The notes under the pieces: model-generated | What the model saw: only the letters and a program-made list of their open reading frames with translations | What the model was told of the DNA's origin: nothing | Databases searched by the model: none | Shown here: positions 29,349 to 37,971 of the stretch, piece after piece | Numbering within the stretch: position 1 is the first letter of the stretch | How the letters are laid out: each line of letters opens with the position of its first letter | Origin: Bacteroides rodentium JCM 16496 | GTDB lineage: Bacteria > Bacteroidota > Bacteroidia > Bacteroidales > Bacteroidaceae | Direction: 5' to 3' | Assembly: GCF_000614125.1 (NCBI RefSeq) | Contig: NZ_BAKJ01000021.1 | Location: forward strand, 1 to 64,000 | DNA: 64,000 nt | Program-made: the position numbers and the translations under genes

Positions 29349-30029
29349 ATGAAATCCTTAACTTTACTTTTCTCTTTGTTTCTGATGTTGCCGTTACCGG
29401 TTTCCGCCCAGTCGGCGGGCGAACTGTTGCAGAAAGTGTCCGAAGCGCTTTCCGAAGGCAAGGAAGATTATGCCGTAAGCTTGTTCCGTCAGTCGGCAGA
29501 TGCCGGTGTGGACCGTGCGGAGATGTTCTATTGGACCCATGTGGACAAGAGCAGTAAGGCGGCTCCCCGCCTTGCAGATGTGCTGGCTGTGCACTACAAG
29601 GAAATGCGGAATTACGATAAAGCCTATCTCTTCTATAAGGAGTTCTTGCAGCATCATCCCGAAGACGTGCCTGCACTCGTCTCTTGTGCCGAAATGGAGA
29701 TGATGCGGGGCAAGGAGAAAGATGCCTTGAAAACCTATGAAAAGGTATTGATGCTGGATGCCGACAATCTCCAGGCCAATATCTTCCTGGGGAATTATTA
29801 TTATCTCCAGGCCGAGAAGGACAAGAAGAAGCTCGAAGAAGACTACAAAAAGATAACTTCCCCCACAAGGATGCAGTATGCACGCTATCGCAACGGACTG
29901 TCCGACGTGTTCACCAATAGCTACGGCAAGGCCAAGACCTATCTGCAACGCGTGCTTCAGGTATTCCCCTCCATGGAAGCAGGTAATACGCTGGAAAAGA
30001 TAAAGAAGATGGAGGCGGAGATACGCTAA
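29349..30029 (+). CDS. Secreted tetratricopeptide-repeat protein
   Basis: A 226-residue protein with signal peptide MKSLTLLFSLFLMLPLPVSAQ, so periplasmic. TPR-like helical pairs follow: SALSEGKEDYAVSLFRQSADAG, MRNYDKAYLFYKEFLQHHPED, KEKDALKTYEKVLMLDADNLQANIFLGNYYY. TPRs mediate protein contacts; no catalytic domain is seen. It is probably a scaffold, but the partner is unknown. It is transcribed divergently from the MATE gene and followed by a palindromic operator-like sequence that belongs to the next gene. Confidence 0.8.
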   Translation: MKSLTLLFSLFLMLPLPVSAQSAGELLQKVSEALSEGKEDYAVSLFRQSADAGVDRAEMFYWTHVDKSSKAAPRLADVLAVHYKEMRNYDKAYLFYKEFLQHHPEDVPALVSCAEMEMMRGKEKDALKTYEKVLMLDADNLQANIFLGNYYYLQAEKDKKKLEEDYKKITSPTRMQYARYRNGLSDVFTNSYGKAKTYLQRVLQVFPSMEAGNTLEKIKKMEAEIR

Positions 30030-30055
30030 CAGTAGCTTAATCTCCCTCTTGAAGT

Positions 30056-30126
30056 ATGGATTGCGCAAGTAATAAATCTATTACTTGCGCAATCCGTACT
30101 TTTTTTATAGCTTTGCGCAAGTAATA
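30056..30126 (+). promoter_or_regulatory. Promoter with operator-like palindrome upstream of the AAA ATPase gene
   Basis: A near-perfect dyad with half-site ATTGCGCAAGTAAT lies at 30060-30073 and inverted at 30080-30093. The same half-site recurs at 30113-30126. The promoter boxes interleave with it: TTG (30085-30087) inside the inverted half-site and TAGCTTTG (30108-30115, matching TAnnTTTG), separated by 20 bp. The third half-site would cover the start of transcription. This layout suits a repressor site. The dyad could also serve as the terminator of the TPR gene, since it is followed by a T-run at about 30100-30106. Confidence 0.65.
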
Positions 30127-30139
30127 AGAAGGGGGAAAC

Positions 30140-31563
30140 ATGAAAACAGAGATTGTAGGGCGCATTAGGGAACAAAAAGCCTTGATGGAATATATGGATT
30201 CCAAGGAGTCTGAATTTATAGCTATTTATGGACGTCGCCGAGTAGGGAAAACTTTTCTTGTTCGGGAGATGTTGGGCGATTCTTTTGCTTTTTATGTTAC
30301 AGGCGTGGACAATGTCTCGATGCAGGAGCAACTGTTGAATTTTAATTTGGCTTTACGAAAGAGTTCTGGAAAGGAGTGGACGATAGCTCCTAATTGGTTG
30401 TTGGCGTTCGACAGCTGGCTTCCTATTTGGATAATCTGCCTCGAGGCAACAAGATTGTTTTCATGGATGAGTTGCCTTGGATGGATACGCATAAGTCCGG
30501 CTTTGTCAGTGCTTTGGAGCATTTTTGGAATGCCTGGGCTTCGGCGCGCCGGGACATCAAGCTGATAGTTTGCGGTTCGGCCACTTCGTGGATGATTGAC
30601 AAACTGATAAATAACCGTGGGGGATTGCATAACCGGCTGACGCACCGTATGCTGATTACACCTTTCACTTTGCAGGAGTGTGAATGGTACTTTCGTTCCA
30701 AGAGCATCTCATACTCCCGTCACGAAATAGCGGAATGCTATATGGTGATGGGGGGCATTCCTTTCTATCTGAATCAGATGAAGAAGGGGTTGAGTGTCGC
30801 GCAGAATATAGACCGTCTGTTTTTTGAGGAAGGTGCCCTGTTGGGCAATGAGTTCGATAACCTCTACCGTGCCCTTTTTAAATATTCCGAGAAATACATC
30901 AAGGTAGTTGAGGCACTTGCCATGAAGGGAAAGGGGCTGAGCCGGATGGAGTTGATAAAGCAAAGCGGGCTTGCCAATAATGGCGGGCTTACTACGATGC
31001 TGAAAGAACTGGAAACCTGTGGATTTATCCGTAGGTATGAACCTTTTGGCAAACTGAAGAAGGATGCGCTTTATCAACTGGTGGATTTCTATACACTGTT
31101 TTATTTCAAATTCATTTTGAAGAACCGCTATAAGGACAATCACTTTTGGACTGCCTCCCAAGAAAGTCCGGTGCATCGCGCTTGGAGTGGTTATGCTTTC
31201 GAAATGCTGTGCCTTTGCCATATTCGTCAGATAAAGAAGGCGCTTGGCATTTCCGGTGTGCAAAGCCTTGTCTCTTCGTGGCGCAGTGACAATGCGGAGG
31301 AGGGTGCACAGATAGACCTTGTCATCGACCGCAAGGACCAGACGGTCAACCTGTGCGAGATGAAATATTCCATCGCCGAGTTTGCGATAGACAAGAAATA
31401 CGAGACCGTCCTGCGCAATAAACTGGCGGCTTTTCTTGCCGAAACCAAGACGCGCAAGTCCATCCAACTGACGTTTGTAACGACGTATGGCGTGAAGCCT
31501 AACGCTTATTCGTCGCGGGTACAAAGCGAGGTGCTGCTGGAAGACTTGTTTGTGGAGGCGTAG
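30140..31563 (+). CDS. AAA-family ATPase with C-terminal DUF234-type nuclease-like domain (apparent frameshift)
   Basis: Member of the ATP-binding family common as multiple copies in Bacteroides and archaea; cellular role unknown. P-loop YGRRRVGKTFLV near residue 35, Walker B KIVFMDELPWMD near residue 100, sensor-like LIVCGSATSWM. A winged-helix-like stretch (LSRMELIKQSGLANNGGLTTMLKELETCGFI) follows. The C-terminal domain has the pattern of a PD-(D/E)xK nuclease fold: GAQIDLVIDRKDQTVNLCEMKYS, with Asp, Glu and Lys in order. The frame is broken at about 30407 (WLLAF then RQLASYLDNLPRG), corrected by one T. Repaired length is 474 residues. The region 31564-31719 after it holds no gene. Confidence 0.85.
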
Positions 31564-31719
31564 CGGTTCACTTGAATATCCTTTTGAGCAATGTCCTTTC
31601 TGATAAGTAACGGGATATTGTTTCCAGTGAATAGTTTGTTCCAAAGAAATCGCATATCATCTGTAAGCAGGCTAAACCGCACTGCATAGAGTCGTACTGT
31701 TTATGGAGTGGGAATCTCA

Positions 31720-32734
31720 TCATTCTTTCAATAACTGTATGTTCGGTTTTTCTTGTTGCAGATATTGGCTTTTTCTTTTGGAGGCTTTATGTTTCCATAC
31801 ATATTGAACAGTGAAGTAAAGCATTTTGTCCCGTTTGGGGTAATCGTAGTTTATGTAACTGTGATAATCCAAACGGGCATCGTCAATAGAGTAGGCATAT
31901 TCATAAGGTTCTATCATATAGCGCATGCCGATTCCTACGTTCCAATTGGTATCTATATTCCAGTTAAGTGCCATTCTGAAATCGGTAGAATTCTTCCTTT
32001 TGGAATATTCCTCATGAGAATAGGGCTGGAAGCTGATGGAACCGTTCAACGAAATGTTTTTATAATAGAAACGCCAATTGGGGTAAATGCTTATCCAGCT
32101 TTTTGTGGTATTTTCAAAAAAACACCTACGGTATCTTCCCATCAAGCCGATATGTCCTACATTTTTTATATTGTATCTGGCACTGAGCGTGGCGATAAGC
32201 TGGGACTCCTTTTTCTTGTTTTCGTAAGTGTAGGTATAAACTTCACCTTCCTTCCGGCCTATTCTTTCGTACATATCTGTATATAGAGCGTAGCAGATAT
32301 CGGGCTCTATATACCACGCCCCTTTGGTGAACCGATAGGCTACTCCACTCTCGATGGTATAACTTGGCTCGAGGTAGGGGTTTCCTTTGATGGCTTGAAG
32401 GCTGTCTGTGGAGGTGTTGTACGGGTTCAGCAGGGAAATGGAAGGGTTGGATGTATATCCCCGGACGTAGCCTTTAAGTAGATGATGCTTCCGGAATGAG
32501 TAACTTGCATTCCCCGAAACTCTTATCTTGTAGTATTGATTCTTGATGTCTTCTATTTTATTGTAATGACAATCCAATCCCAACGATAGCATATACGAAA
32601 AAGGTGTTTTTGCACTGCTGTATGTGGCATATAGGTATTCGTTCCAGCTTCGGTAGTCGAAAGTATTGCTGCCTGCGGTCGAAGTGTTGTCCAATTTCCC
32701 GTTTATATAGTAAGTGTCACTTCCTATTAGTACA
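31720..32734 (-). pseudogene. 3' remnant of an outer-membrane beta-barrel protein gene
   Basis: About 335 C-terminal residues of a large outer-membrane protein of the OMP beta-barrel family seen with carboxypeptidase-like domains (as at 59425). Typical barrel strands: FSYMLSLGLDCHYNKIEDI, KGNPYLEPSYTIESGVAYRF, NWNIDTNWNVGIGMRYMIEP. The frame stays open upstream of 32734 only as an out-of-frame reading of another gene (LRLQTQALSTVTDYCG), so the true N-terminal half is missing. At the junction the sequence switches to the start of an unrelated lipoprotein gene in the same direction. Probably a deletion scar, though a mis-assembly is possible. Confidence 0.75.
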
Positions 32735-32921
32735 CCTGCGTGGCTTCCGGTTCGGTCTGCGTGGTGTTTTCCATGCTTTTCAACAAAGTGATGGCACTGT
32801 CCGGCAGGACATTCGTCAAGCTGTCCGCAGTAATCAGTGACTGTGGATAGGGCTTGTGTCTGCAGGCGCAGAGGCACAGCAGGACAAGGACAAGAAATAA
32901 CGCCTGTGTCATTACTTTCAT
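32727..32921 (-). pseudogene. 5' remnant of a TPR-type lipoprotein gene
   Basis: 64 codons from an ATG at 32921: MKVMTQALFLVLVLLCLCAC is a lipoprotein signal (lipobox CLCAC), followed by SLITADSLTNVLPDSAITLLKSME, the standard opening of a large Bacteroides family of TPR-repeat lipoproteins that normally run several hundred residues. Translation stops two codons after PEATQVY at the junction with the outer-membrane protein remnant. The remaining TPR domain is absent from the window. Confidence 0.7.
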
Positions 32922-33099
32922 GTGGGGAAATATAATGTTTTTTTGGAGGTTCTTCCGGAAAATGCGTAATTAAATGAGAAATTATCTGTGTGTATCTTCA
33001 GTTATCAATTATTCGAGTTTCAATGCCTCACATCCTTCACCTTTTCTGCGTAGCGACCTATCCATTGGATTTTCCGGTGAAACTTCATGCACTTTTCCG

Positions 33100-33231
33100 C
33101 ATCTGCATTTCCAGCGTGTTCCATCTATATACGGAACGCGCTGCATCTATAGTTCCAACGCACTGCATCTATAGATGCAGCATCCTGCAAATACATATGC
33201 AACACGACACATCTTTATGCAGATTCAGGCT
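33100..33231. repeat. Tandem array, six 22-bp units beginning CATCT/CAAAT
   Basis: Units start at 33100, 33122, 33144, 33166, 33188 and 33210, exactly 22 bp apart. Starts are CATCTGCAT, CATCTATAT, CATCTATAG, CATCTATAG, CAAATACAT, CATCTTTAT. Units four and five carry TGCA-N8-TGCA dyads, and unit two has TCC-N10-GGA at the same place, a paired change. The last bases of units vary. Confidence 0.7.
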
Positions 33232-33257
33232 TGACGCCTTTCTCGGATGAACCATAA

Positions 33258-33320
33258 TATAGAGGTTTGCAATCATTGTATAGAGGTTTACGTTCACTAT
33301 ACAGAGGTTTACAGTTGCCT
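33258..33320. repeat. Tandem array, three 21-bp units containing AGAGGTTT
   Basis: AGAGGTTT recurs at 33261, 33282 and 33303, exactly 21 bp apart, preceded by TAT, TAT and TAC. The remaining bases differ among units. Confidence 0.65.
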
Positions 33321-33436
33321 ACCTTAGCTTCGGCATCCTTCACCTTGTCCCTCTTCTGTTCAACCAAGTTTCACCGGAAAAGCCGATGGATAGGTCGCTA
33401 CGCAGAAAAGGTGAAGGATGTGAGGACTTGAAACTT

Positions 33437-33764
33437 AAATATATAATCAAAACCGTCGGATGAACCTTTTTTGCACTACTTCTTCATCCGTTTCCGCCGC
33501 TTCTGCAAGAAATGCGCTGACCTTCTCCCATTGGAAACATGGGAAGAACTGCACACCAAACATGGAGCTGTGGAGCAAATCGAATACATTTATCAGGTGT
33601 GTGAAACGTGCCGTTGGCACTACGCAGCTGTACAAGATTGTAGTGGTGTACAAAGGTATGGACATGCCGGTGTGCGAGGAGGTGTATGAACTGACTGTTT
33701 TGTTGAGCGCATCCGGACATCCGGATGTCTTTATGCCAATGCGATGGCACGGGTTGTACATTTC
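33437..33764. other. Gene-free stretch, possible decayed gene
   Basis: About 330 bp between the inverted-repeat element and birA. On the plus strand a short reading near 33629-33726 (YKIVVVYKGMDMPVCEEVYELTVLL) resembles the first helix of four-helix-bundle proteins, but the rest of such a protein is absent. I would not annotate a gene here. Confidence 0.3.
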
Positions 33765-34538
33765 TTACAGAATGTATTGCACTTCCTTGAACAGATATTC
33801 CCGTTCACTTCCTCCTTCATCCTCCAGCACGAACCGTCCGTCTTGCTCTACACGCAGCAACCGGGCAAGGAACTTGCCGTCGGCATCTTCATAAGGGTGC
33901 AATCCCCGGCGACGGAAAAGGGAGCGGGCATACCGTGTGGATATCTCGTCGGAGTAGATGGCGAAGTCCTCCATTTGGAGGCTGTTGTAGTAGATTTGTA
34001 CACGTTTCAGGATATGGGCAAGGATTTCATGACGGTCGTGCTCCTTTCCGGTGATTTGTTTCAGTGAGACGGGGTTGGGAGCATCACTGTTGAAGACTTC
34101 CTGGTTGATGTTGATGCCGATTCCGGCAATGCTGCGCTTGATATGATGTCCGGAAAGGTCATTCTCTATCAGTATGCCGCAGATTTTCTTGTCTTTCCAA
34201 TAAATGTCGTTCGGCCATTTGATGGTGATTTCATCAGACCATCTGCTCAGTTCCTCCTTAATGGCAAGGGAAATGATTTGTGAAAGGAGGAACTGCTGGC
34301 GGGCTTCCAGAAAAGAAGGGTAGAGTACAAAGCTGAAAAGCAGGTTCTTGCTTTCTTCAGCTTCCCAGGTGTTGCCGCGCTGGCCTTTACCGGCGGTTTG
34401 GAACTCGGCAGTCACGGTGGTTAGTTCGGCAACGGATTCTTGCAACAGGTTGCAAAGCTGGCTGAGGTATTGGTTGGTCGATGCCGTTTCGTCCAATGCC
34501 ACCAGCGGGAACGGGAATGTGTCAGGGCAGGGCTTCAT
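33765..34538 (-). CDS. birA: Biotin--[acetyl-CoA-carboxylase] ligase
   Basis: Attaches biotin to carboxyltransferase or carboxylase carrier proteins. It is a 257-residue catalytic-only form without the DNA-binding domain of E. coli BirA. Motifs: DETASTNQYL, biotinyl-AMP loop GKGQRGNTWEAEESKNLLFSF, KWPNDIYWKDKKICGILIE and GIGININQ. The first 17 bp overlap the 3' end of the upstream YjbR-like gene, which points to translational coupling. Confidence 0.95.
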   Translation of the reverse strand: MKPCPDTFPFPLVALDETASTNQYLSQLCNLLQESVAELTTVTAEFQTAGKGQRGNTWEAEESKNLLFSFVLYPSFLEARQQFLLSQIISLAIKEELSRWSDEITIKWPNDIYWKDKKICGILIENDLSGHHIKRSIAGIGININQEVFNSDAPNPVSLKQITGKEHDRHEILAHILKRVQIYYNSLQMEDFAIYSDEISTRYARSLFRRRGLHPYEDADGKFLARLLRVEQDGRFVLEDEGGSEREYLFKEVQYIL

Positions 34539-34878
34539 ATTCTGTACGCATTTTTTTGGTGAACTTCTTCAATACTTCTTCCATGGAGTGGTCTATCAGT
34601 TGCTTCAACAGTTTGTCGTCGACGTCACCGTCAAGGAACACCTGGTTCCAGTACTTTTTGTTGAAGTGATAGGCACCTTCGATGGCAGCATAGTGCTCCC
34701 GCAGTTCGAGTGCATATTCCGGGTCGCATTTCAGACAGATTTTGTTGGCACTCTCCAGGTCGATGAGTGCAAACATCTTATCCATGACTTTCATCACGAG
34801 CGAATATTCGTCGAACGGAAGGCATTCCGTGACGGCCTTTTTGCTGAGGCAATATTCGCGGGCGGTTTCTATGTCCAT
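34522..34878 (-). CDS. MmcQ/YjbR family protein
   Basis: A 118-residue protein of the MmcQ/YjbR (CyaY-like fold, possible DNA-binding) family; function not established. Recognised by MDIETAREYCLSKKAVTECLPFDEYSLVMKVMDKMFALI and the C-terminal HFNKKYWNQVFLDGDVDDKLLKQLIDHSM. The stop lies inside birA. A distant paralogue is at 57160-57549. Confidence 0.88.
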   Translation of the reverse strand: MDIETAREYCLSKKAVTECLPFDEYSLVMKVMDKMFALIDLESANKICLKCDPEYALELREHYAAIEGAYHFNKKYWNQVFLDGDVDDKLLKQLIDHSMEEVLKKFTKKMRTEYEALP

Positions 34879-34883
34879 GATGG

Positions 34884-34957
34884 GATTTACGATTTTACGA
34901 TTTTACGATTTACGATTGAAATAACTCTTACTTATCAATTATCAATTGTCAATTGTC
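34884..34957. repeat. AT-rich simple repeats between yraN and the YjbR-like gene
   Basis: Reiterated TTTACGATTTTACGATT followed by TTATCAATTATCAATTGTCA, the same TCAATTGTCA-type unit that occurs at 19870 and 22115. Confidence 0.6.
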
Positions 34958-35321
34958 AGAACATCGGCGGATAGAAGGCTTCTTTGATATGCTCTATCCT
35001 GAATGCACCCGGTTCGCCTACAGCCGTTATGATGTCGAAGCGGACGGGTGCATCCAAGCAGAAGTGCTTGATATAGGCATCGGTCGCTACGACAATACGT
35101 CGTATTTTCTGCCAGTTCACGGCATCCTGCGGCTCAATGTAGTCCGTATTGCTACGGGTTTTCACTTCCACAATAATCAATTCCTTATCTTTGTCGGCTA
35201 CAATATCCAGTTCAAGGTGATTCTTCCGCCAGTTACGGTCGCGTATGGTGTAACCGTTCTGTTCCAAGTATTTGGCAGCGGCGTCTTCCCCGGCTTTTCC
35301 AAGAGTATTGTGTGCTGCCAT
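34956..35321 (-). CDS. YraN/UPF0102 family endonuclease-like protein
   Basis: A 121-residue Holliday-junction-resolvase-like fold protein, role unknown. Opening GKAGEDAAAKYLEQNGYTIRDRNWR and the active-site-like ELDIVADKDKELIIVEVKTR (Glu, Asp, Glu-x-Lys) are diagnostic. The start codon overlaps the stop of the S41 protease by one base (TAATG), so the two are probably translated together. Confidence 0.92.
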   Translation of the reverse strand: MAAHNTLGKAGEDAAAKYLEQNGYTIRDRNWRKNHLELDIVADKDKELIIVEVKTRSNTDYIEPQDAVNWQKIRRIVVATDAYIKHFCLDAPVRFDIITAVGEPGAFRIEHIKEAFYPPMF

Positions 35322-37093
35322 TATTCCGGCAACTTAATCATGCCTTCATGTCCTCGTCGGTAGATGGCAGGTACCTTCAAGGCTTTGCCTCTCATCAGGG
35401 TTTCTGCACTGCGTGTTGTGGGTGCCGGAGCCTGACCGGTGATTTCCTGGATGGCACGGGCATATAGGAACTCTTTATCCGAACCATAGTCTCTGTATAT
35501 GTAATATCCGTCTCCTCTGCCGTAAGGGTCGTTTTCATCTATTTCGATGTCAGGTGTGAACCCATTTTCATAATCTCCAACTCCTTTGGCATTATAGCTC
35601 TGGAAGGTAATGGGAACCACTTCGTAGACGTTATTTCTTATGGTATATTCTACAGGTTCCATACCTACATTCTTACCGGTAGTTCTTTTGCCTATAAGTG
35701 TCACTTCTACATCTATTCCCTTTAGAGAATTGATGACAAGTTCACTGGCTGATGCTGTTCCGTTACCTACGATACAATAGACGTGCTGAAGGTTTAAGGC
35801 ACCTGCTGATAGAGACGTAGCCAGATTCTCATAGTTGGAATATGCAAACAATTCTTCCTCACGTTTATTGTTGCGTTTTTCCATTCTTTCTTTATTATAT
35901 CTTAGGCTTGTAAACACCTTGCCTTCAGATTTTGCGCCGGCTATACAAGTTGCTATCAGGTTGGCTGATATAACGTGGCCACCTCCATTGTAACGTAAAT
36001 CCAAAATTAGGTCGGTGATATTCTGGCTTTTGAATTCTTTGAATACATCGAATAATTCTTGGTCAAATCCGGCCTCAAATCCTGAATAAACAAGATAGCC
36101 GATTCTGTGCCCTGGAGTTTCTTCTTCTGTTGTCACTTTACTGAAAAGAACAGGATTGCAGTACATGGCTTCGGAAGATATGTCTTTTTCCTGGGTACCT
36201 CCCTCCATATCCTCCTCTGTAATTTTCAGACTGAAAGCCGAAGCTGGTATCAGTAAATCTAGGTAATGTTGCCAATAATTATTCATGGTTAACTTCTCTC
36301 CGTTTATTTGCATGATTGAGGAACCTCGTTTAATACCTGCCCGTGCTGCCGGTGAATTGGGATAAACACCTTGTACAAAGAAATAGATAGTGTAATTATC
36401 TTCGCTTCCAATTGCTCGAACGTCTGCTCCGGTAATACCGAAACTGTAAGTTTGTTCTTTTTTTATCCATTGAGTGGAACGGGTTGAACCGATGGGATTT
36501 TTTTTCTGTATGTATGAAAAGAGAGTATATTTCCCATCAGCAGTAGCCTTTTTATCCAAAGTATTGGTAGTCATACTTCCCAATGCATCATAGAAGAAGT
36601 CTTCATAGCCTTTGTTATGGTCAAGATTCAACGTTTTGTATTCATCGTTCCAGAGATACATTTCCCTCAGATATTCGTCAACTTTTGCGTTAATCTCCAT
36701 ATCTTCGGTGGTTTGGGGAGCACTGGTCCCCTTTTGGGTAACTTCAAAACTTACGGGAGAATAGCCGTCTATATTGATGGAGATTCTGGCTGTCCGGTCG
36801 GTGGTGGAACTTGTACTTACAGATAATTTCAAGGTGCTTTGTCCTTTCGCGCCCGAGGTCGTATTCAGTTTGCACCAATCTGCTCCTGAGGTGACGGAAG
36901 CTACCCATTTGGCTGCAGCATTGAAGCTTACAGACAAGTCATTATCCTGGCTGATTTCCAGGGATTTCCCTTCTGTCCAACTCTGGTTGGTTATGCCGGT
37001 ATTAAGCTTATTATCATCATCGTCACTACATGAGATAAAACTTATACTGAACAACGTGAGTAGAAAGAAACTGAGATAATTTACATGTTTCAT
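35321..37093 (-). CDS. S41-family peptidase lipoprotein with BACON and PDZ domains
   Basis: C-terminal-processing-type serine protease, exported. I use the ATG at 37093 (MKHVNYLSFFLLTLFSISFISC, lipobox ISC, then SDDDDN), not the upstream ATG that adds a non-signal extension. A BACON domain spans about residues 30-110 (VSFNAAAKWVASVTSGADWCKLNTTSGAKG), a PDZ domain about 210-300 (GVYPNSPAARAGIKRGSSIMQINGEKL), and the S41 catalytic region includes DLILDLRYNGGGHV, GNGTASASELVINSLKG (nucleophile Ser) and GKRTTGKNVG. The length of 590 residues is usual for the Bacteroides lipoprotein group. Confidence 0.93.
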   Translation of the reverse strand: MKHVNYLSFFLLTLFSISFISCSDDDDNKLNTGITNQSWTEGKSLEISQDNDLSVSFNAAAKWVASVTSGADWCKLNTTSGAKGQSTLKLSVSTSSTTDRTARISINIDGYSPVSFEVTQKGTSAPQTTEDMEINAKVDEYLREMYLWNDEYKTLNLDHNKGYEDFFYDALGSMTTNTLDKKATADGKYTLFSYIQKKNPIGSTRSTQWIKKEQTYSFGITGADVRAIGSEDNYTIYFFVQGVYPNSPAARAGIKRGSSIMQINGEKLTMNNYWQHYLDLLIPASAFSLKITEEDMEGGTQEKDISSEAMYCNPVLFSKVTTEEETPGHRIGYLVYSGFEAGFDQELFDVFKEFKSQNITDLILDLRYNGGGHVISANLIATCIAGAKSEGKVFTSLRYNKERMEKRNNKREEELFAYSNYENLATSLSAGALNLQHVYCIVGNGTASASELVINSLKGIDVEVTLIGKRTTGKNVGMEPVEYTIRNNVYEVVPITFQSYNAKGVGDYENGFTPDIEIDENDPYGRGDGYYIYRDYGSDKEFLYARAIQEITGQAPAPTTRSAETLMRGKALKVPAIYRRGHEGMIKLPE

Positions 37094-37115
37094 ACCTTTT
37101 AAATTTAGAACTCTC

Positions 37116-37123
37116 CAAAAATA
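37116..37123 (-). promoter_or_regulatory. Candidate -7 box for the S41 lipoprotein gene
   Basis: TATTTTTG on the minus strand, 23 bp before the start codon, fits TAnnTTTG. No -33 match at 19 bp. Confidence 0.4.
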
Positions 37124-37273
37124 CATTTTTAATTGCTGAATTAAAATGTTTTTAAGAAATACTTTAAGTTTACCGGTCAAAAAAATATTTCAATGCTATT
37201 TAAGTGTTTCCGATATAAAAATTACGTAGGTTCGTTTTGTTTTTACAGAAGTAAAAGTAATTTTGCAGGAAAT

Positions 37274-37507
37274 ATGAGAAAGAGAGATAAAACGTGTGCG
37301 AAAGCAACGCCCGAAGAACCGAAACGCGAGCAGCGCATGGTATGCCTGATGAGCGAGGAAGAGCAGCGAATTGTGGACCGTTATCTGGAGAAATACAAGA
37401 TAACGAACAAGTCGCGTTGGCTGCGGGAGACTATTCTCATGTTTATCCATAAGAATATGGAAGAGGATTATCCTACTTTGTTTGGTGAGCACGACATGAG
37501 GAGGTGA
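37274..37507 (+). CDS. Small conserved hypothetical protein, possible ribbon-helix-helix type
   Basis: 77 residues from the ATG at 37274, which follows TTGCAGGAAAT. Highly charged: MRKRDKTCAKATPEEPKREQ, then CLMSEEEQRIVDRYLEKYKITNKSRWLRETILMFIHKNMEED. The segment from EEEQRIVDRYLEKYKI to LRETILMFI has the strand-helix-helix spacing of small DNA-binding regulators, but this is only a resemblance. A 27-bp inverted repeat begins at its stop codon, followed by tadA. Confidence 0.65.
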   Translation: MRKRDKTCAKATPEEPKREQRMVCLMSEEEQRIVDRYLEKYKITNKSRWLRETILMFIHKNMEEDYPTLFGEHDMRR

Positions 37508-37533
37508 GGATAAGGATTAGGGATTAAGGATTA
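37507..37533. repeat. Left 27-bp inverted repeat bracketing tadA
   Basis: The sequence starts AGGATAAGGATTAGGGATTA. The exact complement is at 37969-37995. The tadA start codon is 4 bp past its end. Confidence 0.8.
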
Positions 37534-37536
37534 AGG

Positions 37537-37971
37537 ATGGACGATAGCTATTATATGAAGCAGGCGCTTTTGGAAGCGCATAAGGCCGGTGAACGGGGAG
37601 AAGTTCCCGTAGGTGCAGTTGTGGTGTGCAAGGACCGTATCATAGCCCGTGCCCATAATCTGACGGAGACTTTGACGGATGTCACCGCCCATGCCGAGAT
37701 GCAAGCCATTACCGCTGCCGCTGCAACCCTTGGCGGCAAATATCTGAATGAATGTACTCTCTATGTCACAGTGGAACCCTGCGTGATGTGTGCCGGTGCC
37801 ATTGCCTGGGCACAGATGGGGCGTCTGGTGTTTGGCGCCGAAGATGAGAAAAGAGGGTATCAGCGCTATGCCTCGCAGGCATTGCATCCCAAAACACAAG
37901 TTGTAAAAGGAATTCTGGCAGATGAATGTGCCGCCCTGATGAAAGAGTTCTTTGCCGCCAAGCGCAAATAA
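37537..37971 (+). CDS. tadA: tRNA-specific adenosine deaminase
   Basis: Deaminates A34 to inosine in tRNA-Arg(ACG). 144 residues with the cytidine-deaminase zinc fold: GEVPVGAVVV, AHAEMQAI (His ligand, catalytic Glu) and VEPCVMCAGAIAWAQMGRLVFGA (two Cys ligands). Usual length. The gene lies exactly between two 27-bp inverted repeats, and its stop codon is the first part of the right one. Confidence 0.95.
   Translation: MDDSYYMKQALLEAHKAGERGEVPVGAVVVCKDRIIARAHNLTETLTDVTAHAEMQAITAAAATLGGKYLNECTLYVTVEPCVMCAGAIAWAQMGRLVFGAEDEKRGYQRYASQALHPKTQVVKGILADECAALMKEFFAAKRK

Larger units (their letters stand above)
33016..33436. mobile_element. 421-bp element with 70-bp inverted terminal arms
   Basis: The left arm 33016-33085 and right arm 33366-33436 are inverted copies differing at only about five positions. 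Both contain CATCCTTCACCTTTTCTGCG and TAGCGACCTATCC (or complement) and end with the GTGAAACTT segment facing inwards. The interior of 280 bp has no usable reading frame but holds two short-period tandem arrays (33100-33231 and 33258-33320). The structure is MITE-like. It lies just upstream of the deletion scar at 32734. Confidence 0.75.

Noticed and set aside
33460..33760. Four-helix-bundle protein gene
   Set aside because: Only a short segment resembles the family and the remainder is missing, so a gene call is not justified.
37258..37265. TAATTTTG as promoter of the small gene at 37274
   Set aside because: Transcription would begin at or just before the start codon, leaving no room for the ribosome-binding site.
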